The notes: generated by a model from the sequence alone, not told the origin. Counted from the stretch's first letter, positions 32,926-45,005 are shown. The stretch: DNA of 64,000 bases from Pomphorhynchus laevis (GCA_012934845.2 WNNJ02003016.1:62001-126000); one strand, 5' to 3'. Numbers and translations: made by a program.

Positions 32926-33117
32926 ATTAGAGCCATTTTTAGTAACTAACAAAAAGTTCAATATTCTTAAAATATATTTTTCAAACTTTAATTTATTGAT
33001 TATCGTTAGTGCATACAAATACTTTACCAATAAGCTCGATATATGAATGTTACTTTAAAATGAGAACTCTAGAAAAGTAGTGATTACTTAATTAAAAGCC
33101 TTCAAATTTATTCATAG

Positions 33118-33224
33118 GTACGAATTCTACGTGGTATTGGCGCTATTAGTTCAGGAGTTAATCGCTGTAAGTTATTGTCACCAGACAATTTCGACATTTT
33201 ATTAGACGACTGTACAAATTCATG
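33118..33224 (+). CDS. dac: DACH exon 3, second half of the domain
   Basis: 107 nt, enters in phase 0 and leaves in phase 2. Acceptor ttattcatag, donor GTAAGT. Encodes VRILRGIGAISSGVNRC and KLLSPDNFDILLDDCTNS, equivalent to VRILRGLGAIQPGVNRCKL...NDCTNA of animal DACH. The exon end matches the position where the RPGRPPKR motif begins in relatives. Confidence 0.93.
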
Positions 33225-33889
33225 GTAAGTGACTGTTGTATGTTTATACGTCACCAAATATATTATTATTGACCTATTAATCCTAATGTCATCAAAATCT
33301 GCCGATAAAAATGCTTATTTTTATGATAATCAGTAAATAATAATTTAAAAATTATTTAAATTTATGTACAATGAAAAATATGGAGCCATATTTAACTGAA
33401 CTGATTAATTTATATGTAAAACTCTGATAAAAAAAAGTCTAAAACTCTAATTTATATAGAACTGTGATAAAAATAATATTAAAATTTTTTATTTTAAGTT
33501 TAAACTAAATAATGTTGAGTACGTTTTTGTTTAATAAATTAAAATACATTTTTATGGTTTAAAATATCTAGAAACTATCAGTTCCTAGATATTTTATATT
33601 TTGTAATTAAAAAATGTATCTATAAAAATTGTGTGATTTCTAAAGAGTGTGATTTCTCCACTAATACGAGGTCTGCATTGGGTATCCATCTGGAAAGTTC
33701 GATATGAAACACATCACAAGCAAGACGCCACCTATCCATTCACAAAACGTAAACTAGCAACCTAAGCTGAATTCATTTATTATATTTCATATTTTTATAG
33801 ATTAAAAAAATCAAATAAAAAATAATTAAATAAAGTTTAAATAAAAAATTGAAATTTAAAATAAAAATCAACTTGACTAATAAATAATA

Positions 33890-34060
33890 AACAATGTATT
33901 AGAATAAGGATAAGAGGTCATGAGGATAAAATGCTATGTTATCATGTTTCCGCCACCATTTCATCAATCCAACATAACAGCGGTACCAAATACATCTTAA
34001 TGACGTGTTTTATCTGATTAAATTTGATTATATAGTATCTTATTCTGATACAAAGGATAT
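33890..34060 (-). mobile_element. PLE terminal-repeat fragment
   Basis: Minus-strand order: GGTACCGCTGTTATGTT, GGCGGAAACATGATAACAT, TCCTCATGACCTCTTATCC. This is a diverged copy of the hammerhead-like terminus at 25,325-25,405. Confidence 0.65.
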
Positions 34061-34084
34061 TAGAAATATATCCATCCTGATCTG

Positions 34085-34930
34085 CCTCCAACTGTCTTTC
34101 TTCTATCTACGAACGTCTCTCCAATCTCCATCTCGTTGTAAACCCCGAAAAGTCCAAAATAATGTGGATCCTCCCCCGTAAACCAAACATATCGCCTCCC
34201 ACTGTATCTTTTGCCTCATCGATCATCCCCATAGTCCACAATCTCACTTTCTTAGGCTTCCATTTCGATGATCACCTTTCCCTTAAACCCTTCGTCCGTG
34301 ACAAGGTCCGCTCATCTAACTTAATTCTCCGTGACATCCGCCGTATCTGCCCCCTTATCGACTTCCGTTCTTGTATGTCTCTTTCGTCACTTATTTTCCC
34401 TAAAATCGATTACTGCCTTAGCCTTTTCGCCAATTCTCCAAAATCCATCATCCTACCCCTACAACGAATAATCAACACCGCCGTTCGAGTGCTCTTTCGT
34501 CTCCGTCGCTTCGACCACACATCCACATATTTTGCCCAACTCTCCTGGCCCACCATCCACATCCGCATCAAACTCCGCCTTCTTCTCGTTACCTTTCGTC
34601 TCATCGCTGTCGGCTCCCCGTCGTTCATCAACCTTCCTTTCTTAGACAATACTCGCCCCACCTTGCTATCGCTTCGTTCCTGTCATACCCTCTTAATCTA
34701 CGTTCCTAATTACTCCAACAACTACGGTCTCCGATCCTTCCTCGCCGCCGCCTCACTCGCCTGAAATCAACTTCGTCTCGACGTCCGCCGCGATCCCTCT
34801 TTTATCATATTCAAACACCTCCTTTGTTCACACCTTCTTGACACCTGATTCACAGTCTTGTTTTTTTGTGGTCATGTAAGCATGCGCTGGCACGCATTTG
34901 CCAAGTTAAAATAAATCCTTTTTTGATCTG
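34085..34930 (+). pseudogene. LINE-S relative, C-terminal half of RT protein
   Basis: Open frame 34,162-34,764 encodes MWILPRKPN, HNLTFLGFHFDDHLSLKPF, RDKVRSSNLILRDIRRICPL, FPKIDYCLSLFANSPKSI and LIYVPNYSNNYGLRSFLAAA, paralleling the LINE-S copy at 61.06-61.9 kb. C-rich codon use differs from the AT-rich surroundings, suggesting a younger or separate subfamily. It is 5'-truncated and ends with a 3' UTR carrying gcatgcgctggcacgcattt. Confidence 0.75.
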
Positions 34931-34944
34931 TATTTAAATTTTTT

Positions 34945-35057
34945 AATTTCCGGGAACTATCAGGTATAGTTAAACGACAAGAAAAATCATTTTGATATTT
35001 CGCTAGTAACTACTAGCATCTTTAGAAAATTAAAGATGCTAGTAGTTACTAACATCT
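34945..35057. repeat. Foldback segment with tagtagttacta motif
   Basis: Inverted arms CTAGTAACTACTAGCATCTT and AGATGCTAGTAGTTACTA around a short spacer. The left side is the inverted counterpart of 37,440-37,510, and the same arms bound the element at 49,896-50,355. Confidence 0.6.
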
Positions 35058-35074
35058 AGTTTTCATCGTCGTTC

Positions 35075-35340
35075 AAATGTTCTAAAATAAATAATTTACA
35101 GTTTTTAATATCATGCCCTATTAATCTCATATGTTTATGAAATATAGTTTGACTATTATGCTGTATATTATATGTGTTGCTTAAACCTAGTTTATAACAT
35201 TTTATATGTTTTTCCTATATATTGCAATCCACATGTACATTGTATAAGATACACTACACCTGCGGTTTTGCAGTTACAATTATTATTAATATTTAATGAA
35301 AAACATTTGTTTGTCGTATTACTTACAATACAATCCACAT
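35075..35340 (-). mobile_element. PLE GIY-YIG region fragment
   Basis: Near-identical to 36,468-36,725 on the same strand: the C-terminal half of the GIY-YIG domain of the PLE. It is an isolated duplicate placed next to copy 3. Confidence 0.7.
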
Positions 35341-35846
35341 GTATTTATATTTATGAGATCCGGAGGAGAATAAACCTCAAGCTCATAAGCTACTCAAGAA
35401 AAGTGCCTCGATAACCTTTAAGTTACCTCTTGAAACGTTATTTATTGCACGTGATTCTTCATCATGTCTATGAATGCCTCACTCTAGTAAAAAACATCCA
35501 ACACTAACTAATAATGCAACTCCTTTATAGGTCCATTTGCGGGAACCCAATGTTTGTTAATTAACTTCATATAATAATAAAATTATAAAAACAAACAAAA
35601 AATATACACTTTAAAAATTGTTAATTTTGATACTTTATTCATAATTTTCAGTTAAATCTATTATTAAATCTATATTTATACCCTTTTGATAGCATTTTTC
35701 TTAATTCACAATTTTCAATTAAGTCTAGATTATGGGTACATATATGTTCATTTATTTCATCAAAAGTAAGACTTTTACAATTGCATTCTGTTTCCATTAT
35801 GTTTCTAATATTATCGTTACATATTGATTTTAATTCTTTATTATAA

Positions 35847-36521
35847 TTACAAATTTTTCGTTCCTAATGTTGGTAAGAGTTTATACCTTATTTTAGGAAT
35901 ATATTTACTTAAATCTGACCCTATTATTTCTTTACTTTTAGAATTATTTAAAAGTCCAGCTATATTTATGTTATCTATACATTTATTAATGAAGTTTATG
36001 GTTAATGTATATTTTCTATTGTTATTATTAACATTTATTGTACGATTATAGTATTTTGTATTACAATAACTGTCTATTATACAACTTAGCCTATCATAGT
36101 CGTTAATTAATTTTTGATTTATTGAACATATGATATCTTTAGAAAAACTTCTTATATTTACATAAAGATCTTTTAGCTTATTATCTCTTAAAAGTTGTTT
36201 TAATATTTCTAATCGTTCATTTATATACATATATTTTTTAATATTTTTAACTCTATTTTTCCTATTCCTTTTATCACCATGACTTCTTGGTTTGCGTTTA
36301 ACTGGATTATTATAATATAGTTGTTTATTATGTATTATACTACTTCTGCCAATTCCTTGTACCACGTCATCCAATTCTAATGGGTACATGGAATTAAGCG
36401 TTTTAATCCAAAAATCTTCTTTTTCTAATAGTTTTTGATTTAATATTGATATATTTTCTTCGATAATATGTTCTAAAATAAATAATTTACAGTTTTTAAT
36501 ATCATGTCCTATTAATCTCAT
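35847..36521 (-). pseudogene. PLE copy 3: GIY-YIG tail and linker
   Basis: Frame begins GHDIKNCKLFILEHIIEEN, then EDFWIKTLNSMYPLELDD (the E...W..L...P.GLN tail of GIY-YIG domains), RSSIIHNKQLYYNNP, a basic stretch KRKPRSHGDKRNRKNRVKN, and the Asn/Lys-rich linker also seen at 23,305-24,039. Confidence 0.72.
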
Positions 36522-36558
36522 ATGTTTATGAAATATAGTTTGACTATTATGCTGTATA

Positions 36559-36834
36559 TTATATATGTTGCCTAAACCTAGTTTTTAACATTTGATATGT
36601 TTTTCCTATATATTGCAATCCACATGTACATTGTATAAGATACACTACACCTGCGGTATTGCAGTTACAATTATTATTAATATTTAATGAAAAACATTTG
36701 TTTGTCGTATTACTTACGATACAATTGTTATTATTTATAACATCACAAACTATACAATTTTTTCTGTTACATTTAAAAGATCTAAAATTGAAATCATTAG
36801 TACTTACGTATTTTTCCAATATGGTTGAGTACAT
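36559..36834 (-). CDS. GIY-YIG nuclease domain of the PLE
   Basis: 91 residues. MYSTILEKYVSTNDFNFRS is followed by CNRKNCIVCDV (a Cys-rich segment), then the nuclease signature GVVYLIQCTCGLQYIGKT and KTRFRQHI. In the family this domain nicks the target DNA before reverse transcription. Its position at the amino end, right after the leader, marks the permuted PLE type. The C-terminal tail continues in another frame from 36,521. Confidence 0.8.
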   Translation of the reverse strand: MYSTILEKYVSTNDFNFRSFKCNRKNCIVCDVINNNNCIVSNTTNKCFSLNINNNCNCNTAGVVYLIQCTCGLQYIGKTYQMLKTRFRQHI

Positions 36835-37118
36835 GTAACTTTTAAGTCATAATTTTTAACGTTGTCTTTTCGGTGTCGCCACCTAGTTTAGTTGACTCAG
36901 ACTAAACTTACAACGGGCCATCCAGCAGCATCTGACAGGGGGCTGCCCTGCTTAAGGCGGTTGCAGGCTGGAACAAGATCTATAAAGATCTACCACCTTC
37001 ACTCCACGCGCTACGCGACCTAGCTATTGGCCATTACCTGGTCTCTTAAACGTGATCACGTGAAGCAGTTTACATTTTAAAGTGTAAACACCTTGGGATG
37101 CAAACTTCTCCCTTTTTT

Positions 37119-37372
37119 AAGAATTAATATTTAATGAAAAACATTTGTTTGTCGTATTACTTACGATGCAATTATTATTTATAACATCACAAACTATACA
37201 ATTTTTTCTGTTACATTTAAAAGATCTAAAATTAAATTTATTAGTACTTACGTATTTTCCAATATGGTTGAGTACATGTAACTTTTAAGTCATAATTTTA
37301 ACGTGCTTTTTCGGTGTCGCCACCTAGTTTAATCGACTCAGACTAAATTGAATCAACGGGCCATAATATTAA
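37119..37372 (-). mobile_element. Second PLE leader and GIY-YIG start in tandem
   Basis: Another copy of the leader 3' part and the GIY-YIG amino end, in the same orientation, directly abutting copy 3. Head-to-tail arrangement is common for PLEs. Truncated at both sides. Confidence 0.65.
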
Positions 37373-37445
37373 GTTAAATTAGAAATATATCCATCCTGAT
37401 ATATATTTTAATTATTAAAAAGTACTTTCATCTTCAGAATGAAAT

Positions 37446-38223
37446 ATCAAAATGATTTTTCTTGTCGTTCAATTATACCTGATAGTTTCTGGAAATTTAA
37501 AAATTTAAATACAGATCAGGGAGGATATATTGCTAACATTTTAATGTGTTCTACTTTTTTGTATTGCATATTTTTTGGATTTTAGTTACTTATAAATTAA
37601 TTTATATTTAACTTAACTGCTAAATTGATATAGCTGCTATTTATGATTAATAAATAAGGACCGAAACATGATAATATTGTAGTCACTACTGATGATCTCT
37701 AATCTATATTAAAATACGTGCTTTTAACCAGTTCATAAAAATACCAGGTATTTAAAAAAATACCAGGTATTAAATACCAGGTATTGTAAAATTCCATTTT
37801 ACATTTTTAAATTAATATACCTCAATTGGATAGTAAATAATATACTCTGTATTGGAATAAGAGGCTAAATCTAATAAGAGGCTAAATCTAATAAGAGGAA
37901 ATAAATCATTAGTATGTATTTGGTCACCGAGGAACAGAGGGCGAAAACTTATAGCATCGTAATTCCTCTATATGATTTATAATCTTGATTCTGATGCATC
38001 GTTTGAACGATTGAACGCTGATTGTAGTATACATTAACAAGTTTAATATTGACAAATATTCTTACTCAGATTGAAGAACTACTGTCAATGCGTAGTGGTG
38101 ATTCAGTCGTCGACGATGGTCCGTCAAAAAATGTGAGCACATTGCAAAAAATTTGATAACATTTTTTGACGTGATTAAGTGATGGAGATAATCACTACGC
38201 ATTTTTTTATATTTTTGATCAAT
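37446..38223 (+). repeat. 0.78-kb direct repeat, copy 1
   Basis: Nearly identical to 50,304-51,081 in the same orientation. It contains two PLE-terminus-like motifs (around 37,660-37,720 and 37,885-38,000) and a 115-bp hairpin (38,088-38,202). No protein is encoded. It is probably a non-autonomous element built on PLE termini. Confidence 0.75.
38088..38202. repeat. 115-bp hairpin with nested arms
   Basis: Outer arms ATGCGTAGTG and CACTACGCAT, inner arms CGTCAAAAAATGT and ACATTTTTTGACG. The same structure is at 50,946-51,060. Confidence 0.75.
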
Positions 38224-38527
38224 TTGTCATTAAACTTTTTAGTTTGTTCGTAGTTTACATTTTAATAAAACTCAAATAAATAAAATATTAAATCGACATT
38301 TTAATGAAAAATCATTTTTCAGTTAAAAATGCTAATTTATGTGCTTCGCCAGGATATCAGATATTGAATATTTATAATCTCAATTCGTAATTAAACAATA
38401 TCTTGTAAAAATTGAATTCGTTAGATTTTAAAATTACGGTATTATAAATCACTACGTATTTCATGCTATTTATAAATTAAAAATAATGCTATATAAAATA
38501 TAACGAAATACAATTATATGTAAATAT

Positions 38528-38768
38528 TGTAGCAGATGCAACAAAACGGTCAATGCTTGAACAATAGCCAATAACAACATACCACAATAGCGGTCCTTTT
38601 AAGTGGTAGTGTATACGTGGAAGCATTGTTCACTATAGTGACCATTATGTTATTGAATGACAGCCTGTTGTAATGTGACTATATAACTGATTTCTTGTTT
38701 GGTTTTATGATGGGAAAAAGAAACTTGTATCTTTTGAAATTGTTGTGATTCCGCTCAACTTTATGGCA
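38528..38768 (+). repeat. 5' LTR of the Ty3-type element
   Basis: 241 bp, TGTAGCAG start, followed by a two-base spacer and TGGCGACGAG. Confidence 0.82.
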
Positions 38769-41700
38769 ACTGGCGACGAGGGTGAGCGACATCAATTCAA
38801 GCAATTGATAGAGCAAACGCCGCAGCAAATTATCCAATTGTTGGCCAACGCGCATAATTCGAACATAACAACGGAAAGAACAGTTCAGACAAGTGCGATC
38901 AATTACAGCTTTTCGATTATTTAATATCAAGTGTGAACAGTTACATATTTATAAGGAGCAGCTAGAACACCGTTTCAGTGCGCATTAAGTTTCAGAAGAG
39001 CGCAAGAAAGAATTGATACTCTCATGGGTGGGTTGCGAAATGTATCAACTCATCACGCGATTATGTGCTGGACAGTCAATGAACAGTTATGCTTACGCCG
39101 ATATTATAAAAGTATTGGATCGACATTTTGTAAAGCCGGTGCCCATCGTAGCTGCCCGTTCTCGATTTAGCCAATGTAGTATGAAGTCGACCGAGACACA
39201 CAGCGAGTGGTTAGCACAACTCAAAGAGCAAGCTAAACATTGTCGTTTTTTCAACGCAGAAATTAAAAATGAACAGCAGGATATCGACGATCGAATTATT
39301 GATCATGTTGTGATGTGAACACCACATGAATTTGTGCGAAACTCACTGCTACAAAAAGAAAATCCAACCATTGATGAGCTCATGCGTATATGTAACACAT
39401 ATGAAATTCTACAAAATGTCAAAGAAGACTTTTCGATTGGAAAACCTGAACAGGTTGAGCAGACGATCAAGACTGAGATTGAGCAAGTAGATAAGATCGG
39501 AGAATCGAGAACACGTACGCTGCATTCTTTTCCAAGGAGTCAGCAAGACAATCGACGAGCAACTTGTCAACGTTGTAGAAGAAATCATAATAAAGAGCAA
39601 CAATGCCCGGCAAGCGACAAACAATGTTTCCGATGTCGTCGATACGGTCATTTCCAACGGTCCTGTCGGATGACAGGTCGAGTAAACGAGGTCAGAGAAT
39701 TTCACACGGGCGACACCGAAGAGGATATAATAAGATGGGTTGATGTAATTGCTGCTGGCCAAAAAATTTCGCCAGTCGCCGTAAAAATAAACCAGAAAGA
39801 GGTCCTATGGAATATGATACCGGCGCCACAGTCTCAGTGATACCAAAACAACTATGGCTAGATGTGGGTAAGCCAAGGCTGCGTACAACAAAGAGACTAC
39901 GTACCTATGATGGAAGAGCGCTGGAGGCTTTAGGTTCATGCACGGTTGCTGTCGAGTTGGGGCGATTAAGGCAAAAGTTAGATGCTACCGTCGTCGAGAC
40001 AGAAAGTGTTCCTTTATTTGGAAGGCCGTGGATTGATGGTTTTCATTTTAAGTGACCAAGAGAAGTCATCTGACAGGAAAGATTTCAAATGCAGTGTCCA
40101 ACGTTACAGATTGTACCAATTGAAGACAGAACAAGACATGGAGAAAATCTTAGCGAGATACAATGCGCTATTTGTACCTGGAACTGATTGTGTTAAGGAC
40201 TATGAAATCGATCTAGTCATGGATCCCAAGGCTACACCTCGACGCTGTCCAAGTCGTAGAGTACCCTTCGCATTACGTAGTACGGTAGAGGAGGAGATAC
40301 AAAGACAAGTGAATTGTGGAATTTTAGAACCAGTTGATCACTCCAATAGTAGAATTGACTAGGATACACCCATTGTGACAGTCAGGAAACAATCAAGTGG
40401 CATTCAACTGTGTGGAAATTTTCGGGTTACGATTAACCCTTTTTTACAGGTTGAGTCATACGTTATACCAACATGGGAAGAGATCACAGCAAGAATCGCA
40501 GGTGGCCACCAATATACAATATTAGACTTAAAGGATGCTTACTTGCAGCTTAAAGTTCGAACTACGTCAGGGAAGTATCTAACACTAGCAGTTCCAACGG
40601 GTTATTATCAATATACAAGACTACCGTTTGGAATTAGCGCTGCACCAACCATTTTTCAGCGATACATGGATTAATTATTGAAGGGAATTCCGATGGTCGC
40701 AGCTTACCTTGATGATATTATTGTAACCGGCCGATCAGAGAATGAGCATATGATGCAATTGAACGAAGTACTATCACGCTTAAGTAAGGCAGGAATTAAA
40801 CTAAAAAGAGAAAAATGCCAATTTATGCAGGATAGGGTTTAATTTTTTGGTCATGTAATATATCGCGATACGATAATGCCTAGTGAGACAAAAGTAGTAG
40901 CGATCCGAATGTGTCCCACCCCTCGTAGCAAGACTGAACTGCGCACGTTCCTTGGAAGTGTGAATTATCTTAGCAAGTTAATACCAGAATTACAAGCTAA
41001 GTGTGCGGATTTGTACCAACTTTGTGGAAAGAATAATATTTGGAAGTAGATAGCTGAGCACGACAAGGCGTTTGAGATCGTAAAAGAAGCTATGCTATAC
41101 GCGCGGGTTTTACAGCCTTTCAACATAGCGGCCGAAGTACATATTGCATCCGACGCTGGTGAGGCGGGATTGGGTGCTCATGTTCCAGAAAGCAACGAAC
41201 GGAAAAATGATGCCAGTAGTTTTCGCTTCACGCATCCTAAAAGACTACGAAAAGAATTATGCACAAATAGAGAAAGAAGCTCTGTCGATAATATATGCCG
41301 TTCGAAAATTCCATCAGTATATATGGACAAAAATTGACTCTATGGAATGACCATCGGCCCCTTAAATATACCTTTGAACAAGGTCGAAACCTAAGCAAGG
41401 TAACAAACCAAAGACTGGTACGTGGGGCGTTGACCTTATTGCAGTACAATTGCGATATTCAATATATCCGCGGAACGGAAAATGTTTTAGCCGACATTCT
41501 GTCTCGGTTCGCAATCGAGGAATATCAGGTGGGGAGCTCAGAAGAAGAATTTATAAGTTTTATACAAGATGCTGCATTGACTGACCTATAACTAACGCGC
41601 GAACAAATTCGGAATGAGAGCCTAGTGGATCCTGAGATTCCCTGATCTTGTGATTCCGACTTCGTTACGTCAAGAAGCTGCACAGGTTTTACATACCGGT

Positions 41701-42838
41701 CATCCGGGAATGAATACAATGAAAGAGCTAGCAAGAAGATATTGCTGGTGGCCATCGATTGAAACTGACATTGAACATACAGTAGAAACCTGTCAATTTT
41801 GCTAGAGCGGAAGAAACGCCGCACCTGAAGTGCTTTTACATCAGTGGGATGTACCAATGCAACCATGGCAGCGCTTGCATGTAGACTTTGATGGTCCGGT
41901 AGAGGGTCGCTTGTTCATATTAGTTATTGACGCTTATAGCCATTGACCAGAAATTGAAAAAATTATAAATACATCGGCAAGCGAGACAATTAAGAAGCTA
42001 AGAAGTATGCTATCACGAATGGGAATACCAAAACACATTGTATCCGATGATGGACCACCATTCACTTCGCGAGAATTCCGAATGTTTTGTACAGACAACG
42101 GCATACATCATATCAGGACATCTCCGTACCATCCCCAAACCAATGGGTTGGTAGAACGATTGGTGCAGACATTTAAACGCAGAGTCGACATGTCAGAAGG
42201 AAATCTAGAGTTGACATTGACACAGTTCTTATGACTAACCGAAATACGAAGCATAGTAGTACTGGAGTATCCCCTGCAGTTTTGATGTTTGGAAGAAGTT
42301 TATCAATAACATGGGATCGGTTAAGGCCAAACATTCAAAGAACATTACAATCAAGAAGATAAGTACAGAAGACGCAACATGATATAAGGGCTCAACCTCG
42401 GTCGTTTTTGGTATCGCAGTCAGTTTGGTTAAGATACACTCCGAGAAAAAGGTGGAAACCGGGATACATAATGTCGAAGACCGGAAGCGAATCGTATACG
42501 GTAGACATTCTTGCTGGACCCAGACGACGCCATGCTAATGACATTCGAAATAGGGTTGTCAGAGTCGAAGCGACGAATTCGGGTATCTAAGACAGTCATC
42601 AAGAGTGTTCAAGAAAACATTTAGAAGGTGGAACGATAGACGACGATATAGAAACACGGTCCCAAGTTACTCCTCCACCAAGCATCAACGACTAAGAACC
42701 TGCGAGAACAGGTGAAGCAAACACCACAGCGAATCAACCAGTCGATCATGCGGAGATAACGGCGTTAAGAAGAAGCACTAGGCAGCGAAAGAGACCTGTG
42801 CGATTTGACCCCCTGGCTGAAATGTGGGAAAGAAGGGA

Positions 42839-43079
42839 TGTAGCAGATGCAACAAAGCGGTAAATGCTTGAACAATAGCCAATAACAACATACCACAATA
42901 GCGGTCCTTTTAAGTGGTAATGTATACGTGGAGGCATTGTTCACTATAGTGACCATTATGTTATTGAATGACAGCCTGTTGTAATGTGACTATATAACTG
43001 ATTTCTTGTTTGGTTTTATGATGGGAAAAAGAAACTTGTATCTTTTGAAATTGTTGTGATTCCGCTCAACTTTATGGCA
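42839..43079 (+). repeat. 3' LTR of the Ty3-type element
   Basis: About 98% identical to the 5' LTR and preceded by a purine-rich tract. The match to the 5' side continues past the LTR to 43,376. Confidence 0.82.
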
Positions 43080-43554
43080 ACTGGCGACGAGGGTGAGCGA
43101 CATCAATTCAAGCAATTGATAGAGCAAACGCCGCAGCAAATTATCCAATTGTTGGCCAACGCGCATAATTCGAACATAACAACGGAAAGAACAGTTCAGA
43201 CAAGTGCGATCAATTACAGCTTTTCGATTATTTAATATCAAGTGTGAACAGTTGCATATTTATAAGGAGCAGCTAGAACACCATTTCAGTGCGCATTAAG
43301 TTTCAGAAGAGCGCAAGAAAGACTTGATACTATCATAAGTGGGTTGCGAAATGTATCAACTCATCACGCGATTATGAAATGTAATATGAAACGTACCTTA
43401 AAATGCACCTTTAGCATTTTAAGCATGACTAAGTTTGAAGATTTTCTAGTAAAACTTTCAGATCAGCCTTGTCTACGTATTTTATACTTATTTTATAAAA
43501 ATAATGATGAATAAAATTCTAATAATAAATGATTATAAATAATAAGTGGTCTAT

Positions 43555-43660
43555 AAGATTTCTGGACTACTATAACCACCCATTAAAACACCTTTTGTCT
43601 AAATATATAGATGTCTCTACTACTAAAATTTTGATCGGGGATTTGTCGAAAACTCGAGAA
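43555..43660 (-). mobile_element. Small PLE RT fragment
   Basis: Resembles the reverse complement of the GVPMGG region of the PLE RT (compare 56,020-56,110): ataaccacccattaaaacacc and ttgtctaaatatata. Confidence 0.5.
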
Positions 43661-44038
43661 TAAATCAAGATACTACTAAAATATTCGCCATAAAATATGT
43701 AATTAATTTACAAGCTGTCCAACTTGTAAATTTGTCAAAGCTGCCACGTTATACCATTGATTTCCTACAAGTGAGTGTTAGAAGAGATTTAAGAAAGCAA
43801 TTCAAGAAAATTTAATTGACTAATCTACGATTATACTTACTTTCACTTGGCTGTACGGCTCGTTTTTGTGTTAATTTGGTCGATTTTACAAATGCCTTTG
43901 TTCACATTAAAATAAATAAATAAATAAAAATTTTAAAATTTTAAAATTTTACAATTTCAAAGTTGTGAGATTGTATTCAAATTGTACGGAGAAAGTAAAA
44001 TCCTTCGGATTGAAATAGTAAACATGATTATTCTTTAG

Positions 44039-44317
44039 CACTCGACCTGGACGGCCTGCGAAAAGATGTAATAATTCAACATTGTCATTCATTTTGCCAA
44101 GCAAAATACAACGCAGTAACTCAAATCCTGCGATTTTTTCTGACTGTAAGTTTATAAACCACGTTGTTAATGTTTGCTTATTTAAAGATCACGAGCCAAA
44201 TCGCTTGAATCCGTCTGCTTGTCCAAATAAATCAATTATGCACGACCAGTTGACTGATTATCCGCCAATATTTCAGACATTTCTCATCGAACGTAGCAGT
44301 GAAACTTCACATTCATT
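44039..44317 (+). CDS. dac: DACH exon 4 with RPGRP motif
   Basis: 279 nt. The first base completes the codon split from exon 3 (TG+C, Cys). Acceptor ttctttag, donor GTAAGTT. Encodes TRPGRPAKRCNNSTLSFILP, SKIQRSNSNPAIFSDCKF and onward to SSETSHS. The opening matches the SSRPGRPPKR motif that follows the DACH domain in relatives, confirming linkage across the 10.8-kb intron. The rest is not conserved enough for me to assign. Confidence 0.88.
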
Positions 44318-44949
44318 GTAAGTTAATTTTGACAAAAATAATATTTAATCGATTATTTGATAAATAAACATTTCACAAATAAACATTTTGAAAATATTGA
44401 ATTTATGAATCCGTTATTTAATATTCTAAATTCGATTTTCAAAATAGTAATGTATAAGGAAAACCAGAACAAATTGTGTATGTATGGATTATAAATAAAT
44501 TGCATTATTGAATAAAATGTATAATGCATTTCTTCTTATATTTGTATTTTTAATTGGAAAACAATTAAAAAATATCATAGAAATCTTAAAGATTGGTATT
44601 AAATGTTTCTTGGCAATAAAATATTAAATTTGAAAAATGGGATAAAATTACGTTTAAAATATTACTTTCTAAAATCCATAAAATTTAATGTTTAAGATTT
44701 AAACATTAAATTAAAATTTAATGTTTAAATCATTTAATTTTAAATTATAAACTTAATTTAAAATTTAATTAAAATTTGATTATTTTAATTTTTTTATTAA
44801 ATTTTAATTTAATTTTATTTAATTAATTTTTTATATTAAATTTTGATTTAATTTTATGCCATTCAATTTTATTTTTTTTAATAAAAAATGGATAACGTTA
44901 TAAAATTAAAAGTTTAAAATTTTTACAACTTTTAATATTTTAATCGCAG
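44318..44949 (+). other. DACH intron 4
   Basis: 632 bp of very AT-rich sequence with self-complementary tttaaatt runs. No element recognised. Confidence 0.7.
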
Positions 44950-45005
44950 CTGCAAAAATGTGGACAACATATTTAATCACACCGTACTTAAAAATCGTGA
45001 GATTG
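44950..45005 (+). CDS. dac: DACH exon 5
   Basis: 56 nt, acceptor taatcgcag, donor GTAAGG. Phase fits exon 4 (TT+C, Phe) and exon 6 (G+GT, Gly). Encodes CKNVDNIFNHTVLKNREI. No homology recognised; support is from splice signals and phase. Confidence 0.7.

Larger units (their letters stand above)
30388..33117 (+). other. DACH intron 2 with repeats
   Basis: 2,730 bp. It contains a minus-strand PLE 3'-end fragment (30,803-30,910), a duplicated ~75-bp sequence (about 31,440-31,535 and 31,910-32,010, sharing CATTATATAAC and TTGCAAACGGGATGCA), and SINE copies 2 and 3. The rest is AT-rich with no gene seen. Confidence 0.7.
35630..37118 (-). mobile_element. N-GIY-YIG PLE, copy 3 (5' half)
   Basis: In element direction: leader (37,118 to 36,835), GIY-YIG frame (36,834-36,559), tail and linker frame (36,521-35,847), ending at about 35,630 before the RT. 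It shows that GIY-YIG precedes the RT region in the intact arrangement, without the PTP insert present in copy 1. The frames are separated by a shift near 36,540-36,560. Confidence 0.78.
38528..43376 (+). mobile_element. Ty3/gypsy-type LTR retrotransposon fossil
   Basis: LTRs of 241 bp at 38,528-38,768 and 42,839-43,079 begin TGTAGCAG. They differ at about four positions, so the element is fairly young. A primer-binding-like TGGCGACGAG follows the 5' LTR at 38,771, and a purine tract (gggaaagaaggga) precedes the 3' LTR. The inside shows gag with zinc knuckles (about 39,550-39,670), protease (YDTGATVSVIP near 39,808), reverse transcriptase (40,200-40,900), RNase H (41,090-41,500) and integrase (41,650-42,590) in Ty3 order. 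It is broken by roughly a dozen breaks. After the 3' LTR about 300 bp of a second internal region follows to 43,376, so a tandem copy once existed. Confidence 0.85.
33225..44038 (+). other. DACH intron 3, packed with transposons
   Basis: 10,814 bp separating DDCTNS from the RPGRP motif. From left to right it holds a PLE terminus (-), a LINE-S relative (+), PLE pieces (-), a 0.78-kb repeat, a Ty3-type element (+) and a small PLE RT fragment (-). No host exon seen inside. The small segment 33,638-33,675 is an inverted copy of 51,170-51,205. Confidence 0.75.
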
